Of a DNA stretch of 64,000 bases, positions 18,056 through 27,741 are shown piece after piece (position 1 is the first letter of the stretch; each line of letters opens with the position of its first letter). The stretch covers positions 1 through 64,000 of the forward strand of contig NZ_JANHKP010000005.1 of NCBI RefSeq assembly GCF_024497955.1, given 5' to 3'. Under the pieces are notes generated by a model that did not search any database, was not told the origin of the DNA, and was given only the letters and a program-made list of their open reading frames with translations. Origin of the DNA: Streptomyces sp. C10-9-1 (GTDB lineage Bacteria; Actinomycetota; Actinomycetes; Streptomycetales; Streptomycetaceae). The position numbers were made by a program, and so were the translations under genes.

Positions 18056-18818
18056 GTCTCGAGCTCCTGGATGAGTGATCAGGTTGCTACGAGTGGTGAT
18101 CGTCTCTGCACGCTGATTCCCCGGCAACACCAGGGCCTCATATTCGGCCACTCCGGTATGAAGAGCGATATCTGGCCGTTTATCCGCGCCAGACGAGCGT
18201 GAAGGGAGGACTCGGTACGGCAGCGTTTTTCCACTCCTGGCAAGCGGCGTGTGGCGAGGGCTCTGGCGATGTTGTCGGGAACCCCACGGTGCGGTGGACG
18301 AGATCGTGGGCGATCGGCATGCACTGCGCCCCTGTGCCCACGTGACATCGCAGGTCAAGAGAGTGGTGTGAGACTGCGGAGCAGGCCCTCCGCCTGCGGG
18401 GTCGGTGCCGGGCCGACGTGTGCTCGGCGGGATCCGTTCACATCCGGAGCCGCGTGTGTGAGGGGGGCACCTGCCGGGGCGTCAGCCGGCGACCCACCTG
18501 ATCGCGCCGCCTCCGGGCCTCGCACCGCCACGCGTTGTTCTTCCGGAGGTGCTTGCGGTGCACGGGACTTCAGGAGAGGGAGACGAGGGCGCCGTGGAGT
18601 TCGGTGCGGCGTTCCCGGCAAGCAGCGAGGCTCTCGAACCGGTGGAGGAGGGCGACCGTCCTGCTCGACGGCATGGCGGCGTTCGCCCCCGCCCACGGCG
18701 ATTCGGTGCGCCGGATTGGGCTCCTGCCCCGGGCCCGACCGGCTCGACGCCCCCTCCTCCGAGTCGGCAGGCCCGGCGGATCTCCTGCCGCTGCGGCTTC
18801 CGCGGTGGCGCAGGGCAC
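18056..18818. other. Gene-free stretch of about 760 bases
   Basis: No recognisable gene on either strand. An AT-richer patch at 18,070-18,200 probably holds the promoter of the leftward secreted-protein gene. Confidence 0.45.
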
Positions 18819-19139
18819 TCAGCAGTCGTCGCCGTGCACGCGTCCCTCACCCATCACCAGCTTCTGCCGGGCCTCGGCGGCGGCCTTCCCGAGAAGGCTC
18901 AACGCCGCCGTCAAGAGTCCGACATCGTCCAGGTAGATCGGGTCGGGCAGCAGATCCAACGGCATGAAGAAGTACGCGATCGCCCCCCAGAAGGCAGCCT
19001 TCGGCCCGAGCGGCACCTGCAGTTCCTTGGCGGACCGGTACACGCGCACGAGGCGTACCAGCAGGAAGACGGCGATTCCCAGGATGCCGAGGCAGGCCAG
19101 CGCCACCACCGAGAGCAGAACGACGATCGCGGTATCCAT
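18819..19139 (-). CDS. DUF1232 (YkvA-like) small membrane protein
   Basis: 106 aa; ATG with GGAAGGAAGAAG upstream. An N-terminal transmembrane helix ('VVLLSVVALACLGILGIAVFLL') precedes the DUF1232 core 'AFWGAIAYFFMPLDLLPDPI' followed by 'YLDDVGLLTAALSLL'. Members are small inner-membrane proteins of unknown role. Intact and monocistronic within a region lacking other genes. Confidence 0.88.
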   Translation of the reverse strand: MDTAIVVLLSVVALACLGILGIAVFLLVRLVRVYRSAKELQVPLGPKAAFWGAIAYFFMPLDLLPDPIYLDDVGLLTAALSLLGKAAAEARQKLVMGEGRVHGDDC

Positions 19140-20244
19140 GGTGTCTTCTTCCTTCCTGTGGTGCTGTGCGGTGGATGCCGAAGACGTCGCGCGGCACGAA
19201 GAGCGGTCCGATCAACCCGCCTGGGGAGACCACGGTGGCGGCGTTGAACGGCGGACGTACGCGGAGGCTCTCCTCGTCGAACAGCCGCCGACCAGGGACC
19301 GCGACCGGGACCACCGCCCGCTGCCACAGCGGCATCACGCCCGCGGCCGACGCGGACGGCAGCAGCAACCCCGGCGCACTCGGGACGACCAGCCCCACGA
19401 GCGCAGACGAGCGCTCCCTTCCCCCACCCCTCGGGTTCCCCACCGGCCCGCGTCGCACAGCGGAGAGTGACGTCCGGCCACCCGGTTTCTCCGACATTTC
19501 CTGATGCCACCTCAATCATGTCTGCCACCGCCGCCGCCGGGGCCAGACGACCGGGGATCGACCACCCGACGCCCCGGAATCGCCCGGTCGGCCGGGGGGA
19601 GCATGCTCGGCAGGGCCGCCGGTCCGCGACGGCACGAAGAACGTGCGGCGACAGGAGCGGCCTCCGCCAGGTGGAGGCGTCCCGTATCAGCGCCGAAGCC
19701 ACGAGTCCGCTGCCGGAACGCTGTCGGCAAGCGGTACCCCGAACCGTGTGCGCGGGTCCGCGCACCTGTCTGCTGTCCTTGCCGAACTGGGGGCGCCCTG
19801 CAACGGCATTGCGAGAGTTCCCCATGCCGTGCAGGGCATCGCCGTCGAGCGCATCCCGTCCGGATCGCGTCGCTGGTCGTGGAGGGCCACTGCGTGGCGC
19901 ATCCCGCCACCCGAACCCTCGCTTCCACCCTCGCCGGCCCGAGACCATCCGGCTGTCCGGGCCGTCCTCGCCGACCACCACCGGTGCGTGCCAGCCGGCC
20001 CGGCTTCGATGTCAGCGGCGGCGGGCGCGCCCTCGGCAGCGGACCCGTACGCCAGTCCCTCCCGCGACCGCGCGCCGACAGCGCCCCTGCCCTGGTTGCC
20101 ACCGCCCGCCGACGGCCACGCAGCATCTGCTCCCCGCCGGAGATCCGGGTGAACGCGCGGTCCGGCCAGGGCCGTCGTCGAGGTCCCTTCGCAACAGATG
20201 GATGCGCCCCGAGCGCCTCGGACACGACACCCTGAAGATCGCGC
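19140..20244. other. Gene-free stretch of about 1.1 kb
   Basis: Long overlapping frames exist on both strands (for example 19,504-20,235) but are Arg/Pro-rich, lack ribosome sites and match nothing I know. Probably decayed DNA of the accessory zone. Confidence 0.4.
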
Positions 20245-20864
20245 CTACGGAACTCGCTCGCGCCCGGAGACGGAAGGCGGTGCGTACGCGGTGATCACGG
20301 CTGTGCCGGCAACCGGCCTGCCCTGGTGCATGGTAACCACATCGCCAGGCCGCACATGGCGCCACCGTTCGGGGCTGAGTGGTACCGAACGGACCGTCGC
20401 GCGTTCTCCCGGTGCCAGGCCGGGCCCGCCCTCGACCCACAGTCGCGCAAGGTTCACCGCCTGCCCGCCATCGGGCGCCCGGTGGCCGATGTCCCAGAGC
20501 GGGCGCAGCCGCCCCTGACCGGAGAGGGCGGTCCGACGCCCGCCCTCCTCCGCGCTCAGCAGGCTCAGCCGGGCCCGCAGGGTGCCGTGCTGCACCTACC
20601 AGGCCCGCCACCCGCACCAGCCGGCACTGTGCTCCGGCGGCATCTGGCGGGCTGCGTCCTCGAGCAGCGACCAGGATCGCAAGGGAACCGGCTGCTCGTC
20701 CGCGATCTCCATCAGAAGGTCGAGAACGAGCTCCCACTCCTGGTGCCGTTGAGCGCCCCGTCGCGTACGTCGTCGACCGTCACACCGTTCTCGGCCCGGG
20801 CGCCCTCGGGGAGCAGAGCAGTCGCTCGCCGAAGGAGCGTGAAGGCATCGTCCGTGAGGAGCAT
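20245..20864 (-). pseudogene. EF-Tu-domain-like hypothetical protein, frameshift plus nonsense mutation
   Basis: From ATG 20864 the frame reads 'LLTDDAFTLLRRATALLPE' and 'GVTVDDVRDGALNG'. A frameshift near 20,740 leads to 'EWELVLDLLMEIADEQPVPL' and 'SAGWCGWRAW', then TAG (20596-20598) where a Glu codon is expected, then in the same frame 'VQHGTLRARLSLLSAEEGGR', 'LRPLWDIGH' and 'RWRHVRPGDVVTMHQGRPVA'. The C-terminal part resembles the EF-Tu domain 2/3 barrel found in a Streptomyces family of about 200 aa, known to me only as hypothetical. Two independent lesions mean it is a pseudogene. Confidence 0.72.
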
Positions 20865-21277
20865 CTTCCAGGGCGCCAGCGATGTCCTCGTCGGCCACCC
20901 TCGCGGGAGCCGGCTCGGCGGCATGCCGGCATCTCCCCTACGAGGGACCAGGGCCATCGTGTGATGCGGGTAGGCCGGGTTCGCCGTCCCATGGGTGACG
21001 TGACGCCATGTCCCTTGTGTGGCACGGCCCAGCGGTTCCCGCCGCTCCGATGCGCCCTGCCGTCCGGATCCGCAGAAGCGGTAGCCGGTCACCCCGGCGT
21101 GGCAGCCTCCGTGACCCTTCCCCCGGCGCGTGCTGGTCCGCGCGGCAGCGCCCGGCTGGGCGACCCGTCGCACGGTCCCGCCGCCATCGGTCAGCGGGTG
21201 CGTGCGACCGGCTCAGTCCGTGGCTCGAAGGCCGGCCGCCGACGTGCCGTGGTCCCGGCGGCGGCCGCCCGGGTGGG
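20865..21277. other. Gene-free stretch
   Basis: Nothing recognisable; contains only shadows. Ends at a strong hairpin serving the operon to its right. Confidence 0.45.
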
Positions 21278-21306
21278 CCCGGCCGCCCCCGACGGGGGCG
21301 GCCGGG
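21278..21306. terminator. Strong GC hairpin terminator
   Basis: CCCGGCCGCCCCCG at 21278-21291 and its exact complement at 21293-21306, with one base between. It begins 24 bases after the lipoprotein stop (minus strand), ending the four-gene two-component operon. Confidence 0.75.
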
Positions 21307-21329
21307 TCCGCTGCCGGAACGTCGGATGC

Positions 21330-21596
21330 TCAGTCGTCGACGGTGCTGTCGGCGTCCGCGGCGTCGGCGGCGGATTCCGCGGCGTCCACGAGCCGTTGCA
21401 TCCGTGCCAGTTCCCCGGGATCGGTGCCCGGCGGTGCACCGTCCTGTCCGGGGGCCGCCCCGGTCGGGCTTCCGGCGCCCGTGGGCGGGGGGTCTGCGGC
21501 GGTCCTCCCTCCTCCGTCGGCGCAGCCGCCGAGGAGCAGGGCGGCCAGCACCGTGAGCGCGACGGCGGCCGGGCCCCGGCGCCGGATCCCGTGCAT
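21330..21596 (-). CDS. Small lipoprotein
   Basis: 88 aa. N-terminus 'AAVALTVLAALLLGGCADGG' contains a lipobox (LGGC) for lipidation at Cys. A Pro/Gly/Ala linker follows, then an acidic helical end 'LARMQRLVDAAESAADAADA'. ATG overlaps the upstream gene's stop (ATGA), so the two are translationally coupled. Likely last gene of an operon with the sensor kinase; role unknown, possibly a partner of the neighbouring secreted helical protein. Confidence 0.75.
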   Translation of the reverse strand: MHGIRRRGPAAVALTVLAALLLGGCADGGGRTAADPPPTGAGSPTGAAPGQDGAPPGTDPGELARMQRLVDAAESAADAADADSTVDD

Positions 21597-21991
21597 CAGT
21601 CCTTGCTCCCCTCGCCTTGGGCCCCGCACCACGTGCTGACCGCATCCAGGTCCTTCCGGCGCTGCTCGAGCGTGGTCTTCAGCGTCGTGCGGGCGGTCAG
21701 CCGGTGGCTGAGGAAGGTGTGGACCTCCGTGTGGCCCGCCTTCTCGGCCGCTGTCACGCGCTGCCGGAGCCGGGCCAGTGAACCGCGCCCGGCTGCGTCG
21801 TCGTCGATGCGCCGGAGCGCGCGCTCGATGCGCTTCTCGATCGTGGGGACGCGCTTGCACAGGGCCTGAGCGCCGTCACCGGAGCGGGTGTCGCGTGCGG
21901 GGGTGCCGCCGTCCGCCACGGCGGCCCCGGCGCCGGCGAGCAGGGAAGCAAGGGCGGCGAAGGACACGGCCGCCCTCTTGAACGTCGACAT
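21596..21991 (-). CDS. Secreted helical protein of unknown function
   Basis: 131 aa with signal peptide 'AAVSFAALASLLAGAGAAVA' and a mature part of charged helices containing two cysteines ('QALCKRVPTIEKRIERAL', 'LDAVSTWCGAQ'). ATG preceded by 'CAGGAGGAACAGTC'. Lies 54 bases after the histidine kinase stop on the same strand, and is coupled to the lipoprotein. Proteins of this type often sit beside OmpR-type systems in Streptomyces and may be regulon members or signal-sensing accessories; inferred from position only. Confidence 0.75.
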   Translation of the reverse strand: MSTFKRAAVSFAALASLLAGAGAAVADGGTPARDTRSGDGAQALCKRVPTIEKRIERALRRIDDDAAGRGSLARLRQRVTAAEKAGHTEVHTFLSHRLTARTTLKTTLEQRRKDLDAVSTWCGAQGEGSKD

Positions 21992-22045
21992 GACTGTTCC
22001 TCCTGGAGCGTTGGACGACGGGCGGTTGCCCGTCCGCAGCGGACG

Positions 22046-23677
22046 CTAGGAGTGGTCCTTGTGGGAATCCTGTGGGCCGCTGCCGCGCGGCGGCTGTTCG
22101 GGCGGCCTCGGGTGGGCCGCCGTCTCGATCATCCAGTCGCGGCGCGGGGGCGGCTGGTCCTCACTGCTGTGCGCAGTGCCGCCCTGGTCGGCCCCCGAGG
22201 CCGGTCCGGCCGCCCCTGCCGAGGTACCGGCCATCGTGCCGCCCGTCGGGATGCGGACCTCGAAGCGGGTCCCGGTGCCGCCGGGTCCGTCGAGGACCCG
22301 GACGTGCCCCCGGTGGAGGGCGACCTGCTGGGCGACCAGGGTCAGACCGAGCCCTGAACCGGGGCTGCCGGGCCCTCGGCGGAACCGCTCGAAGACGCTC
22401 TCGCGTTCGGCGCTCGGAATGCCGGGGCCGCGGTCGTCCACGGTGAGGACCGCCACGGGCCGTCCGTCCCGCCCGGCGCCGCCGCGCAGGGCCACGGCCA
22501 CGTGCGCGGGCCGTGCCTCGCCACGGCCGTGGACGACGGCGTTGGCGAGCAGGTTGTCGACCATGGTGCGCAGCCCCGGTTCCCAGCCGTGGAGGGTGGG
22601 CACGCGGTCGCAGGCGAGTTCGAACCGGGCCTCGGGGTGTACGCGGCGCAGGGAGGCGACCGACGCCTCGGTGGTCTCCACCAGGTCCACCGGCCCGAAG
22701 GTGTCGGTCTCGACCAGGTCACCGCGCCCGAGCTCACGCAGCATCATCAGCAGGCCCCGCAGCCGCCGGTGCTCCCTGCGCAGGTCGTCGAGCACCTCGG
22801 CCCGGTCGGTTCCGGCGAGATCGGGGTGGTCGGCGAGGATGTCCAGGTTGGTGCGCATGCTCATGAGCGGGGTGCGCAGTTCGTGCGAGGCCGCGGCGGA
22901 GAAGGAGCGGGCCGTCGCCAGCCCCTCGGCGGTGCGGGCGGCCTGCTCGTCGTAGCGGGCCAGCACCGTCTGGAGGGCGCGGGCCAGGTCGTCCACCTCC
23001 GTGACGCCGGTCGGGGTGTGCTCCAGGCGGGTCGAGGACGAGCGCGGGTCGAGTCCGCTGGTGCGCCGCTGCAGGCGCCGCAGTGGTCGGGTGGCGCGGG
23101 CGGCGACCGCGCCGGTGAGCACGCCTCCGAGCGGTGCGGCCACGCCGGCGACGGTGAGGACGCGGGCGCGGACGGCGCCGAGTCGTTCGTCGCTCGCCGT
23201 GTCGGGGGAGAACAGCCAGAGCGTGCCGTCCACGCCGCTGCGCGGGCCGGTGATCGGCACGGACAGGGCCCGCCAGCTCGTGTCCCCGTCCCGGACCGTC
23301 ACCGGCTCGGGGGCGGCGGCGGGCAGGGGTACGTGGGCACCGGGTTGCGGTCCGCCCGAGGCGGTTCCCTCCGGTCCGACCAGCCTGATGCCCACATCGA
23401 GCGCGGAGCCGTACAGGCGGCGCTCCCGGGCCCGCTCGACGGCCGGGGTGCGGTCCGCCGCCACCGCCTGGAGCAGACCGCGGGCGTTTCCGGCGACAGC
23501 GGCGGCCCGGTTCTGCAGGTGGGTGTCCTGCTGGGAGTGCAGGTCGGCTGCGACCAGTCGTACGAGCAGCCAGCCGGCGGCCAGGACCAGCAGGAGGACG
23601 CAGGCACCCATCGCGAGGGCGATCCGGGTGGAGAGGCTCAGGTGCGGGGAGGGGCGCAGACGGCCGGGGAGCCTCAC
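22046..23677 (-). CDS. Two-component sensor histidine kinase
   Basis: 543 aa; GTG at 23677 overlaps the regulator's stop (GTGA). TM1 about 19-42, extracytoplasmic sensor about 43-170, TM2 about 172-195, HAMP to about 250, then HisKA with His265 ('[14 protein letters not shown]'). The ATPase has the N-box '[11 protein letters not shown]' (about 375-383), G1 'DDRGPGI' (about 414-420) and G2 'GSGLGL' (about 440-445). A Pro-rich tail of about 60 residues follows. Membrane-bound autokinase that should phosphorylate the co-transcribed regulator. Signal unknown. Confidence 0.95.
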   Translation of the reverse strand: MRLPGRLRPSPHLSLSTRIALAMGACVLLLVLAAGWLLVRLVAADLHSQQDTHLQNRAAAVAGNARGLLQAVAADRTPAVERARERRLYGSALDVGIRLVGPEGTASGGPQPGAHVPLPAAAPEPVTVRDGDTSWRALSVPITGPRSGVDGTLWLFSPDTASDERLGAVRARVLTVAGVAAPLGGVLTGAVAARATRPLRRLQRRTSGLDPRSSSTRLEHTPTGVTEVDDLARALQTVLARYDEQAARTAEGLATARSFSAAASHELRTPLMSMRTNLDILADHPDLAGTDRAEVLDDLRREHRRLRGLLMMLRELGRGDLVETDTFGPVDLVETTEASVASLRRVHPEARFELACDRVPTLHGWEPGLRTMVDNLLANAVVHGRGEARPAHVAVALRGGAGRDGRPVAVLTVDDRGPGIPSAERESVFERFRRGPGSPGSGLGLTLVAQQVALHRGHVRVLDGPGGTGTRFEVRIPTGGTMAGTSAGAAGPASGADQGGTAHSSEDQPPPRRDWMIETAAHPRPPEQPPRGSGPQDSHKDHS

Positions 23678-24408
23678 CGGTCCGCCGTCGCCTGGCTCGT
23701 GTGCGAGGTGGTGGTGCCGCGCAGGACGAAGCCGACTCCGCGGACGGTGTGGATGAGCCGGGGCCGGCCGCCGGCCTCCAGTTTGCGGCGCAGGTAGCTG
23801 ACGAACGTGTCCACCACCCCCGTCCGGACGGCGAAGTCGTAGCCCCACACCCGGTCCAGCAGCTGGTCGCGGGTGAGCACCGCACCGGAGTTGCGGGCCA
23901 GCATGCTCAGGAGCTCGAACTCCCGCCGGGTCAGGGTCAGCGGGGTGCCGTCCAGCCGTGCCTCCCGGGCGGTGAGGTCGATGGTCAGCGGCCCGGCCCG
24001 CAGGCGGCCGGAGCTCTCCGGTGGGCGGCGGCGCAGCAGGGCCCGGAGGCGCAGGTCGAGTTCCTGGAGGGCGAAGGGCTTCACGAGGTAGTCGTCGGCG
24101 CCGGCCTGGAGGCCTGCTATCCGGTCCGTGGCCTCGTCCAGGGCGGACAGCATCAGCACCGGCACGTCGCTGCCTTCTGCCCGCAGGGTGCGGCAGACGT
24201 CGATGCCGCTGAGGCCGGGCATGGATATGTCCAGCACGATCGCGTCGGGCGGACCGTCGCAGATCCTGCGCAGGGCGCTGGTGCCGTCCTCCGCGAGTTC
24301 CACGGAGAAGCCGCCGAGTCTCAGCCCCCGGGCGAGCGAACGGCGGATCGCCGCGTCGTCGTCCACCACCAGGACGAGTCCGCGTTCCTCTTCTGCGGCG
24401 CCGGGCAT
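23674..24408 (-). CDS. OmpR/PhoB-family response regulator
   Basis: 244 aa; start ATG at 24408 chosen because AGGAGGTG lies five bases upstream, giving '[20 protein letters not shown]'. Receiver acid pocket in 'VVDDD', phospho-acceptor Asp60 in '[12 protein letters not shown]', conserved Lys in '[10 protein letters not shown]'. Winged-helix effector contains '[17 protein letters not shown]', 'WGYDF' and '[16 protein letters not shown]' with the wing '[13 protein letters not shown]'. DNA-binding regulator; first gene of the operon with kinase, secreted protein and lipoprotein. Confidence 0.96.
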   Translation of the reverse strand: MPGAAEEERGLVLVVDDDAAIRRSLARGLRLGGFSVELAEDGTSALRRICDGPPDAIVLDISMPGLSGIDVCRTLRAEGSDVPVLMLSALDEATDRIAGLQAGADDYLVKPFALQELDLRLRALLRRRPPESSGRLRAGPLTIDLTAREARLDGTPLTLTRREFELLSMLARNSGAVLTRDQLLDRVWGYDFAVRTGVVDTFVSYLRRKLEAGGRPRLIHTVRGVGFVLRGTTTSHTSQATADR

Positions 24409-24559
24409 CCGCACCTCCTGCCTCCGGGCCGTGGGCCCGGGTTCTCCGCGTTCCGCGGCGACCATCGTGCACCGAGGGAAGGGGCGCCGTCGGCCGTGCG
24501 GGGAGGGAAGCGGCACAATCACAGGAAATTCCCAGGCACGGTTTCTCGTCTCCGCTGCC

Positions 24560-24706
24560 ATGGCACGTCATCGAATCCCCGGGCGGCCGGGCCCGTGCCT
24601 CGCGGCGACCGCGGCGCTCCTCACCCCGAGCGTGGCACTGCTCGCCCACCGGGCCGGTACCGGAGCGGGCAGGACCGTCCCGGCGGCTGCGACGGAACGG
24701 CGATGA
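24560..24706 (+). CDS. Possible small exported peptide or gene start cut by an IS
   Basis: ATG frame of 48 aa with an N-terminal signal-like sequence ('[20 protein letters not shown]'), divergent from the response regulator. Preceded by AGGAAATTCCCAGG. It stops just before the IS5-type transposase region, so it may be the beginning of a gene truncated by the insertion. No family recognised. Confidence 0.25.
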   Translation: MARHRIPGRPGPCLAATAALLTPSVALLAHRAGTGAGRTVPAAATERR

Positions 24707-24760
24707 GGAGCTGTCCGGCCGATCATGTGACTTTCGCTTGCCCTGGTCGTTGATTCGGGC

Positions 24761-25695
24761 ATGGGGCGGGGTGATCTGACAGATACCGAGTGGGAACGGC
24801 TGCGGCCGTTCCTGCCGGTCGGCAACAGGCGTTGTGGCAGGTGGCGGGACCGCCGACAGGTGATCGACGGTATTCTGCACCGGGTGCGGACCGTCGTGCA
24901 CTGGCGCGACCTGCCCGAGCGGTTCGGGCCGTGGAGGTCGGTCTACGAGCGCCATCGCCTCGGGTCCGCCGACGGCACCTGGGAACGGCTCCTGCAACAG
25001 GTTCAGACCGCGGCCGACGCAGCCGGCGACATCGACTGGGACATCTCGGTGGACTCCACCATCGTGCGCGCCCACCAGCACGCGGCCGGTGCCCGCACCA
25101 CCCCGCCGCTGGCGCTCACCGACTCAAAGGGGGGCGAGGCGCTGGAACACCAGGACGAAACTCCGAGGCAGAGCCTCGTCGGCCGGCTGATGGAGGTGGT
25201 GCGGGAGGCGAGGACCTGGGCCGTTCACGCGGCGGCTTCACCAGCAGAATCCATCTGAGCGCGGACGGTTTCTGCCGCCCGCTGTCCCTGATCGTCACGC
25301 CGGGACAGCGGGCCGACTGCACCCAGTTCATTCCGGTGCTGGAGAAGATTCGGGTCCCTCGGCTCGGGTTGGGCAGGCCCCGCAAGAAACCGGACAGCGT
25401 CGTGGCCGACAATGCCTATAGCAACGGTCCTTGCCGCGAGTACCTGCGGCGGCGCGGCATCCGGCACACGATCCCGGGGAAGGCCGACAGCCAGGCCGCC
25501 CGCCTGCGCAAGGGATCGCGAGGCGGGCGGCCACCCGGCTTCGACGAGGAGCGGTACAAGAGGCGCAACACTGTCGAGAGGGCCATCAACAAGCTGAAGA
25601 ACTCCCGCGCCGTCGCAACCCACTACGACAAGTGCGGCTACGTCTTCCTAGGCACCGTCACCGCGGCCACTCTGGTCATCTGGCTGCGGGCTTGA
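24761..25695 (+). CDS. IS5-family transposase made by -1 frameshift
   Basis: Frame one (24761-25255) has 'DLTDTEWERLRPFLPV', 'RQVIDGILHRVRT' and 'DISVDSTIVRAHQHAAGAR' (first catalytic Asp). Frame two has 'LGRSRGGFTSRIHLSADG', 'VVADNAYSNGPCREYLRRRG' (second Asp) and 'RYKRRNTVERAINKLKNSR' (Glu) to the stop at 25695. The frames join by -1 at AAAGGGGGG (25126-25134), as in many IS5-group elements, so the pair may be functional. GAGCTGTCCGGCC near 24,709 may be the left end; I find no matching right end, as the e9imm gene begins eight bases after the stop. Confidence 0.85.
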
Positions 25696-25702
25696 GGTCC
25701 TC

Positions 25703-25927
25703 TCACAGGGCGAAGGGCCGGTACTCCAGAGCCTGGTCGACGACCTCGGCAGCTGTCAGCTCCCGCCCCTTGGGCCAGAAGATCAAGTCGCTTACGTAGC
25801 CGGTCGGACAGCCAAGGGCCCTCCCCAGCGCCTCCAGCGCGCCGTACGCCTCGGCATCGTCGGCATAGTCGGCATTCATGATCTTCTGCACCAACGCAAC
25901 GGTCGCTGCGCGAGCCATCACCGTCAC
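25703..25927 (-). CDS. e9imm peptide (colicin/pyocin-type immunity protein family)
   Basis: About 74 aa; GTG at 25927 is preferred because GGAAGG lies about seven bases upstream (GTG 25933 and ATG 25918 are alternatives). It contains 'VALVQKIMNADYADDAEAYG', 'ALGCPTGYVSDLIFWPKG' and 'LTAAEVVDQALEYRPFAL'. The SDLIFWP block and the YRP ending are characteristic of e9imm peptides, relatives of colicin E immunity proteins that block nuclease toxins. No toxin gene is visible in the window. It is squeezed between an IS5 transposase and an IS3 remnant and probably arrived with one of them. Confidence 0.75.
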   Translation of the reverse strand: MTVMARAATVALVQKIMNADYADDAEAYGALEALGRALGCPTGYVSDLIFWPKGRELTAAEVVDQALEYRPFAL

Positions 25928-25987
25928 AGCCACCCCTTCCAGATGAGTGAGCTTGCTCCGCTTTGACGGACACCTGCCGTGTGGTGG

Positions 25988-26440
25988 TCAGGCCGCGAGG
26001 ACGGTCTCATACTCGGCGGGACTGCGGTAGCCGAGGCTGCTGTGCAGCCTGCGTATGTTGTACCAGCTCTCGATCCATTCGAAGATCGTGGTGCGGGCTG
26101 CTGCCCGGCTGGACCACGGGCGGTCGCCGATCAGCTCCCGCTTCAGCGTGGCGAAGAACGACTCCGCGAGGGCGTTGTCCCAGCACTGGCCGGTGCGGCC
26201 GACCGACAGCCGGACACCGAACTTTCGTGCCAGATCGGCGAATTCACGACTGGTTGAACCTGGGTTGGCAGCAGCGGTCCGAGTGGAAGATCACCGGGCC
26301 GTTGGGGCGGCGGTGGCGGGCGGCCCGCAGTGCTTGGGAGACGAATGCGGTCCGCAGGTGGTCGGCGGTGGCCCAGCCGACGACGCGGCGGAAGGCGATG
26401 TCGATGACGGTGGCCAGGTTCTGGACCCACCGCCGGCGGT
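25988..26440 (-). pseudogene. IS3-family transposase (OrfB), C-terminal remnant
   Basis: Minus-strand reading gives 'NLATVIDIAFRRVVGWATAD', 'ALRAARHRRPNGPVIFHSDR' (second catalytic Asp), then after a lesion near 26,250 'EFADLARKFGVRLSVGRTGQ', 'CWDNALAESFFATLKREL' (catalytic Glu) and 'IESWYNIRRLHSSLGYRSPA' to the stop at 25988. About 20 residues between the blocks are disturbed and the N-terminal third plus OrfA are missing. Confidence 0.88.
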
Positions 26441-26468
26441 TCCGGTCACGGCACCGGACCTTGACTCG

Positions 26469-26519
26469 GCGGGGGAACCCGCTCCGTGGCCGCCGCTCCG
26501 GTCCGGGCGGTTCCCCCGC
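26469..26519. terminator. Hairpin terminator of the 2H phosphoesterase gene
   Basis: GCGGGGGAACC at 26469-26479 and its exact complement at 26509-26519. It starts 74 bases after the 2H phosphoesterase stop on the minus strand. Confidence 0.6.
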
Positions 26520-26592
26520 GGCGGGGTCCCGGGGTGGGTGGAGGCGCGGGTCGCCGGTCGGCCCCGACGCGGTGCCGAACGTCCGGCGCGCC

Positions 26593-27126
26593 TCAGGTGC
26601 GGGGCTCCAGCACCTCCAGGTCGCCGGTGTCGGTGTCGTAGCTGCGCAAGGTGGTGAGCCGGGCCGACAGCGGCGGCGCCGGCAGCAGCTCGGGGACTCG
26701 CCGGTCGGCGAAGGCGCCGGGCCGCTGGCTCCGGCCGAGGGTGATGTGCGGGCTCCAGCGTCCGGGTGCGTGCAAGGGGTTGAGGGTCTCGGGCCGGCTG
26801 TCCGAGGCGACCGCCTCCCAGACGCGGCGGTGGAGGCTGGCCAGCGCAGGCTCCCGGTCCAGTCCCCAGGCCAGCACGGACGTAGGCCGCTCGAAACGGA
26901 CCAGGCCGGTGAGGTGCACCGGCAGCGGGAGGGCGGCGACCACCTCGGCGAGCCCCCAGCGGATCGGGGCGGTCAGCTCCGGGCAGGAGGCAAGGGTGAG
27001 GTGTGGGCTGTTCGTCGGCGAGCGGTGCCGTGCCTGGCTGGGCAGCCCCGCATCCGCGAGCCGCCGCCACGCCTCCCGAACCGCCAGCTCCGCCTCCTCG
27101 TCCAACAGAAGCTCGACCGTGCGCAC
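26593..27126 (-). CDS. 2H phosphoesterase / 2'-5' RNA ligase family protein
   Basis: 177 aa with the two HxT motifs of the 2H superfamily: His42-Leu-Thr44 in 'SPHLTLASCPEL' and His126-Ile-Thr128 in 'WSPHITLGRS'. Members hydrolyse cyclic 2',3' or 2'-5' phosphodiester bonds or reversibly ligate RNA in vitro; the physiological substrate is unknown. GTG start with no strong ribosome site. Monocistronic. This is the first clearly intact housekeeping-like gene after the IS-rich zone. Confidence 0.88.
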   Translation of the reverse strand: MRTVELLLDEEAELAVREAWRRLADAGLPSQARHRSPTNSPHLTLASCPELTAPIRWGLAEVVAALPLPVHLTGLVRFERPTSVLAWGLDREPALASLHRRVWEAVASDSRPETLNPLHAPGRWSPHITLGRSQRPGAFADRRVPELLPAPPLSARLTTLRSYDTDTGDLEVLEPRT

Positions 27127-27741
27127 CTGGGCAGCCTACCGCCGTGGCGGGCAGGCGGGTACGACCGGGGTTGCCGGCCGTCGCCCTCGCCGCGGACAGC
27201 GACGGGGCGGTACCCGCGGCCGGCGTTACTCCAGCCCGAGAGCAGGGGCCCGGCCCCCGGCCCGTGACGGATGCGCCGAAACCCCGGCACCGCAGGCGGG
27301 CGTGGTGGTGCGCCTCCCCTGCTCCCCGCGAGCGGGCGCGGGCCCCCTGGGGGGCGGTGGGGCGGGAGCAGCACGCCGCTCCCGCCCCACCGGCCGGAGA
27401 GAAGGACGGTGTCCCGGCCCGCCGGCCGCCGTCGGCACCACCGATGCCGCGAGCGCAAGGCTGCCCCTCCTGGAAGTGACGCCCCCTGAGGTCGTGCCTC
27501 CCGATGCTTCCCACCCGGATCTGCCGCCGCGCGCGTCCCGCCCCGGAACGCGGGACGTCCGGCGAGCCTGCCCTGCCGTCGCACGGCCGTCCTTCTTCGG
27601 GGCGGGACGGGCGCGGCGGCGCGGTATGACGGGTTCCGATCTTCTATGGTGCGTGTGCCGCTGCCGCGATCCTCCCGTGCACGCCGTGCCGGCGCCGAGC
27701 GGACGGCCGGTGAGCCGGGGCCGACGTGCAGGGAGCGCGCG
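27127..27741. other. Gene-free stretch of about 615 bases
   Basis: Divergent promoter region of the 2H phosphoesterase and the MFS exporter. Overlapping frames are Arg/Gly-rich shadows; no TetR-type regulator is present. Confidence 0.45.

Noticed and set aside
19504..20235. Overlapping frames of about 240 aa on both strands
   Set aside because: No ribosome site, no domain, biased composition on both strands; treated as gene-free.
22046..25081. A single 1,011-aa minus-strand open frame
   Set aside because: Only its second half is the histidine kinase. Upstream of the GTG at 23,677 the frame is antisense or out-of-frame with a clear response regulator in another frame.
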